Assembly: GCA_902802945.1 (NCBI GenBank)
Contig: CADCOC010000041.1
Span: 1-38,820, forward strand
DNA length: 38,820 nt
Reading direction: 5' to 3'
DNA from: an uncultured bacterium
GTDB taxonomy: Bacteria > Verrucomicrobiota > Kiritimatiellia > RFP12 > UBA1067
Notes under the pieces: model-generated
Told to the model about the DNA's origin: nothing
What the model saw: the letters and a program-made list of their open reading frames with translations, nothing else
Databases searched by the model: none
In this document: one piece after another, positions 37,538-38,820 of the stretch
Layout of the letters: each line of letters opens with the position of its first letter
Position numbering within the stretch: position 1 is the first letter of the stretch
Program-made: the position numbers and the translations under genes

Positions 37538-37656
37538 GGCCCGCGCCGCCGTGGCAGGTTTCTTTGCTTGTTTCTTTCCCTGCACGGCGGCCGGGCCATT
37601 AACTTTATCAAACCAACCACGGGCGGGGGTTCGGGGCCGCCAGAGGCCCCGTTCCC
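37538..37656 (+). terminator. strong hairpin(s) between capsid and DUF2190 genes
   Basis: GGCCCGCGCCGCCGTGGCAGG (first 19-20 bases from 37538) pairs with CCTGCACGGCGGCCGGGCC ending at 37597, one bulge each side, loop rich in T. A second hairpin GGGGCC-GCCAGA-GGCCCC follows near 37632-37650. No clean T-run follows either, so they may attenuate or process the transcript instead of ending it, giving more capsid mRNA than downstream mRNA. Confidence 0.5.
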
Positions 37657-37686
37657 TTGTCCACAAACCAGAAAGGATTGCACATC

Positions 37687-38025
37687 ATGGATGCAAGATA
37701 CGTTCAGAGGGGCGAGGCCATCGACTACACGCCCACGGCGGACGTCGCGGCAGGCGACGTCGTCGCCGTCGGGAAGCTCGTCGGCGTGGCCAAGCTCGAC
37801 ATCAAGGCGGGCGAACTCGGGGCGCTCGCGCTCACGGGAGTGTACGAGGTCGCCAAGGCGTCCGGCACGGCGTTCGCCGCCGGCGCGGAGGTCGGCTGGG
37901 ACGCGGCCTCGAAGAAGGCCGTCGCGGCGGGCGCGTCCGGCTCCGCCAAGTTCGGCCACGCCGTGGCGGACGCCGCCGCCGCCGCCTTGACCGCGCTCGT
38001 GAGGCTCCAGCAGGGCCTCGCCTAG
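37687..38025 (+). CDS. DUF2190-family capsid-associated protein
   Basis: The protein has 112 residues; GAAAGGATTGCACATC precedes the ATG. It shows the family pattern: YVQRGEAIDYTPTADVAAGD, VVAVGKLVGVAKLDIKAGE, GVYEVAKASGTAF, GAEVGWDAASKKA, KFGHAVADAAAA. DUF2190 proteins follow the major capsid gene in many tailed phages and are taken to decorate or stabilise the head. Confidence 0.82.
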   Translation: MDARYVQRGEAIDYTPTADVAAGDVVAVGKLVGVAKLDIKAGELGALALTGVYEVAKASGTAFAAGAEVGWDAASKKAVAAGASGSAKFGHAVADAAAAALTALVRLQQGLA

Positions 38026-38028
38026 CGG

Positions 38029-38370
38029 ATGATCAGGACCGGCATCGAGTCGCTCCGCGCGGCGCTGGCGGCGTGCTCCTCCGTCGAGGTGGTGTACAAG
38101 CCCCTCGGCGGCGGGGCGCTCGCCGTCATGGCCGTCGCGGGGCGCACCGTATTCCGCTCCCCGGACGAGAGCGGGATGTGGACGCGGATCGAGACGCGGG
38201 ACTTCATCGTGCCGAGGGAGTACCTTCCCCTTGAGCCGAAGGTCGGCGACGAGGTGGAGTTCCTCGGAGGCACTTACGAAGTCCTGTCGCCGAACGGCGA
38301 GCCGGCCTGGAGGTGGAGCGACCCCTACAGGACGGCGTACAGGATACACACCAAGCACGTCGGAGGATGA
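38029..38370 (+). CDS. head-tail joining / head-completion-like protein
   Basis: The protein has 113 residues; starts three bases after the previous stop. A helix (IESLRAALAACSSVEVVYKP) is followed by a beta-rich part (MWTRIETRDFIVPREYLPL, KVGDEVEFLGGTYEVLSPNG, WRWSDPYRTAYRIHTKHVG). This matches the small beta proteins of phage head-completion or stopper type. Position after DUF2190 supports this. No precise ortholog named. Confidence 0.65.
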   Translation: MIRTGIESLRAALAACSSVEVVYKPLGGGALAVMAVAGRTVFRSPDESGMWTRIETRDFIVPREYLPLEPKVGDEVEFLGGTYEVLSPNGEPAWRWSDPYRTAYRIHTKHVGG

Positions 38371-38374
38371 TCGA

Positions 38375-38644
38375 ATGGCAGCGAACGAACAGCAGCAGCA
38401 CGCGGAGATGCCGCCCGGCTTCCCGGAACTCTGGGAGGGCGTGACGCGCGCCCGCATGGACATCGCCGAGCTGAAAGGCATGGTGAAGATGCACTTCGCG
38501 GACGGCGCGCACCACACGCCGCCGTGCGCGACGGCGGCCGGACTCCAGAAGACGCTCCACGCGGCGATGGGGGCGGCGATCATCTCGCTCCTCTCCGCCG
38601 TCGCGACGCTCATATTCGAGGTCGTCAGGGCGGCGGGCAGGTGA
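38375..38644 (+). CDS. small membrane protein in the head-tail operon
   Basis: The protein has 89 residues; GGAGGATGATCGA leads to ATG 38375. The open frame continues upstream without a start signal and is not used. Polar helix (about 1-55, with DGAHHTPPC) then one membrane helix (about 68-85, AAIISLLSAVATLIFEVV). Role unknown; such proteins between head genes are sometimes lysis or assembly accessories. Confidence 0.6.
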   Translation: MAANEQQQHAEMPPGFPELWEGVTRARMDIAELKGMVKMHFADGAHHTPPCATAAGLQKTLHAAMGAAIISLLSAVATLIFEVVRAAGR

Positions 38645-38656
38645 AAGGAGGACGCA

Positions 38657-38820
38657 ATGGTCGACATCATACAGCTCGCGGAGGGCGTCGCGGCGAGGAT
38701 GGGGAACGCGGACGTCGAGCTCGCGCCCGAGTTCACGCTCAGGGACGTGAAGGAGCGGACGCGGATCGTCGTGGTGCCCGTCGGCATAAAGCACAGGATG
38801 CTCGCGCGCGGATTCCGCGA
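38657..38820 (+). CDS. start of a neck/tail-completion protein (partial)
   Basis: The first 54 codons of a gene begin at ATG 38657, with AAAGGAGGACGCA upstream, and run off the window. They read MVDIIQLAEGVAARMG, VELAPEFTLRDVKERTRIVV, VPVGIKHRMLAR, which resembles the start of phage tail-terminator or tail-completion proteins placed here in siphovirus operons. Function by position and pattern only. Confidence 0.6.
   Translation, partial: MVDIIQLAEGVAARMGNADVELAPEFTLRDVKERTRIVVVPVGIKHRMLARGFR

Noticed and set aside
35920..38787. 955-codon leftward open frame opposite the capsid genes
   Set aside because: Crosses several well supported plus-strand genes and their ribosome sites; shadow only.
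1..38820. tRNA, rRNA, CRISPR array or integrase
   Set aside because: None seen on either strand by eye; the tandem repeats present are coding (13675-13866, 23529-23606) and have no spacers.

Overview
The window joins two different kinds of DNA. Positions 1 to about 14.3 kb look like a bacterial chromosome. Positions from about 16 kb to the right edge are a tailed-phage genome (siphovirus-type head genes), most simply an integrated prophage. The stretch 14.3-16.1 kb is unassigned. The host style (secreted right-handed beta-helix protein with a choice-of-anchor-Q-like end, TMTC-type membrane glycosyltransferase-like protein, a membrane/spermidine-synthase fusion, GspF-N-like membrane proteins) suggests a PVC-group bacterium, perhaps a Kiritimatiellota-like gut or anaerobic lineage. 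That is inference from protein style only; there is no rRNA or tRNA in the window.

Host part: the start of a leftward secreted protein at the left edge; a rightward run 266-7546 with a fused membrane/spermidine-synthase-like protein, two paralogous single-span membrane proteins (2426, 6671) around a secreted protein, a GT2 glycosyltransferase and a TMTC-like protein; then a beta-helix secreted protein (7757-9724) bracketed by two nearly identical hairpin terminators. Next comes a leftward, AT-richer pair: an HNH endonuclease (10691-12115) and a membrane protein with eight perfect-length octapeptide repeats (12271-14277), each with its own promoter. Three copies of a short interspersed repeat lie at the ends of this island.

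Phage part: a leftward two-gene operon of unknown function (14508-16114) and a rightward operon diverge from a palindrome-rich control region (16115-16532). The rightward genes are an unknown 121-aa protein, a sigma-70-like protein, a recombination module (RecE-like nuclease, HTH protein, Sak4-like ATPase, DUF669-like protein, RusA resolvase), a replication module (SF2 helicase, small membrane protein, primase-polymerase/AAA helicase), a strongly palindromic 500-bp gap that could be the origin, and a DNA-modification island (large C5 cytosine methyltransferase, ParB-N6/N4 methyltransferase fusion, S-adenosylmethionine synthetase, leftward HARE-HTH protein). Then packaging and head genes: small protein, large terminase, second C5 methyltransferase, connector-like protein, lambda-type portal, prohead protease-major capsid fusion, DUF2190 protein, head-completion-like protein, small membrane protein and the start of a tail/neck gene.

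The most interesting observations are: (1) both C5 methyltransferase genes carry, at the equivalent place and in the same +1 frame, a second open frame with its own Shine-Dalgarno and with better codon use than the methyltransferase frame at its end; (2) the phage carries its own SAM synthetase next to three DNA methyltransferases, behind a structured leader; (3) a 44-bp terminator-plus-promoter-like element occurs twice, 43/44 identical, once right after the phage sigma-like gene and once after the large terminase; (4) a dense set of alternating inverted repeats follows the primase gene. No integrase, attachment site, tRNA or CRISPR array is visible.
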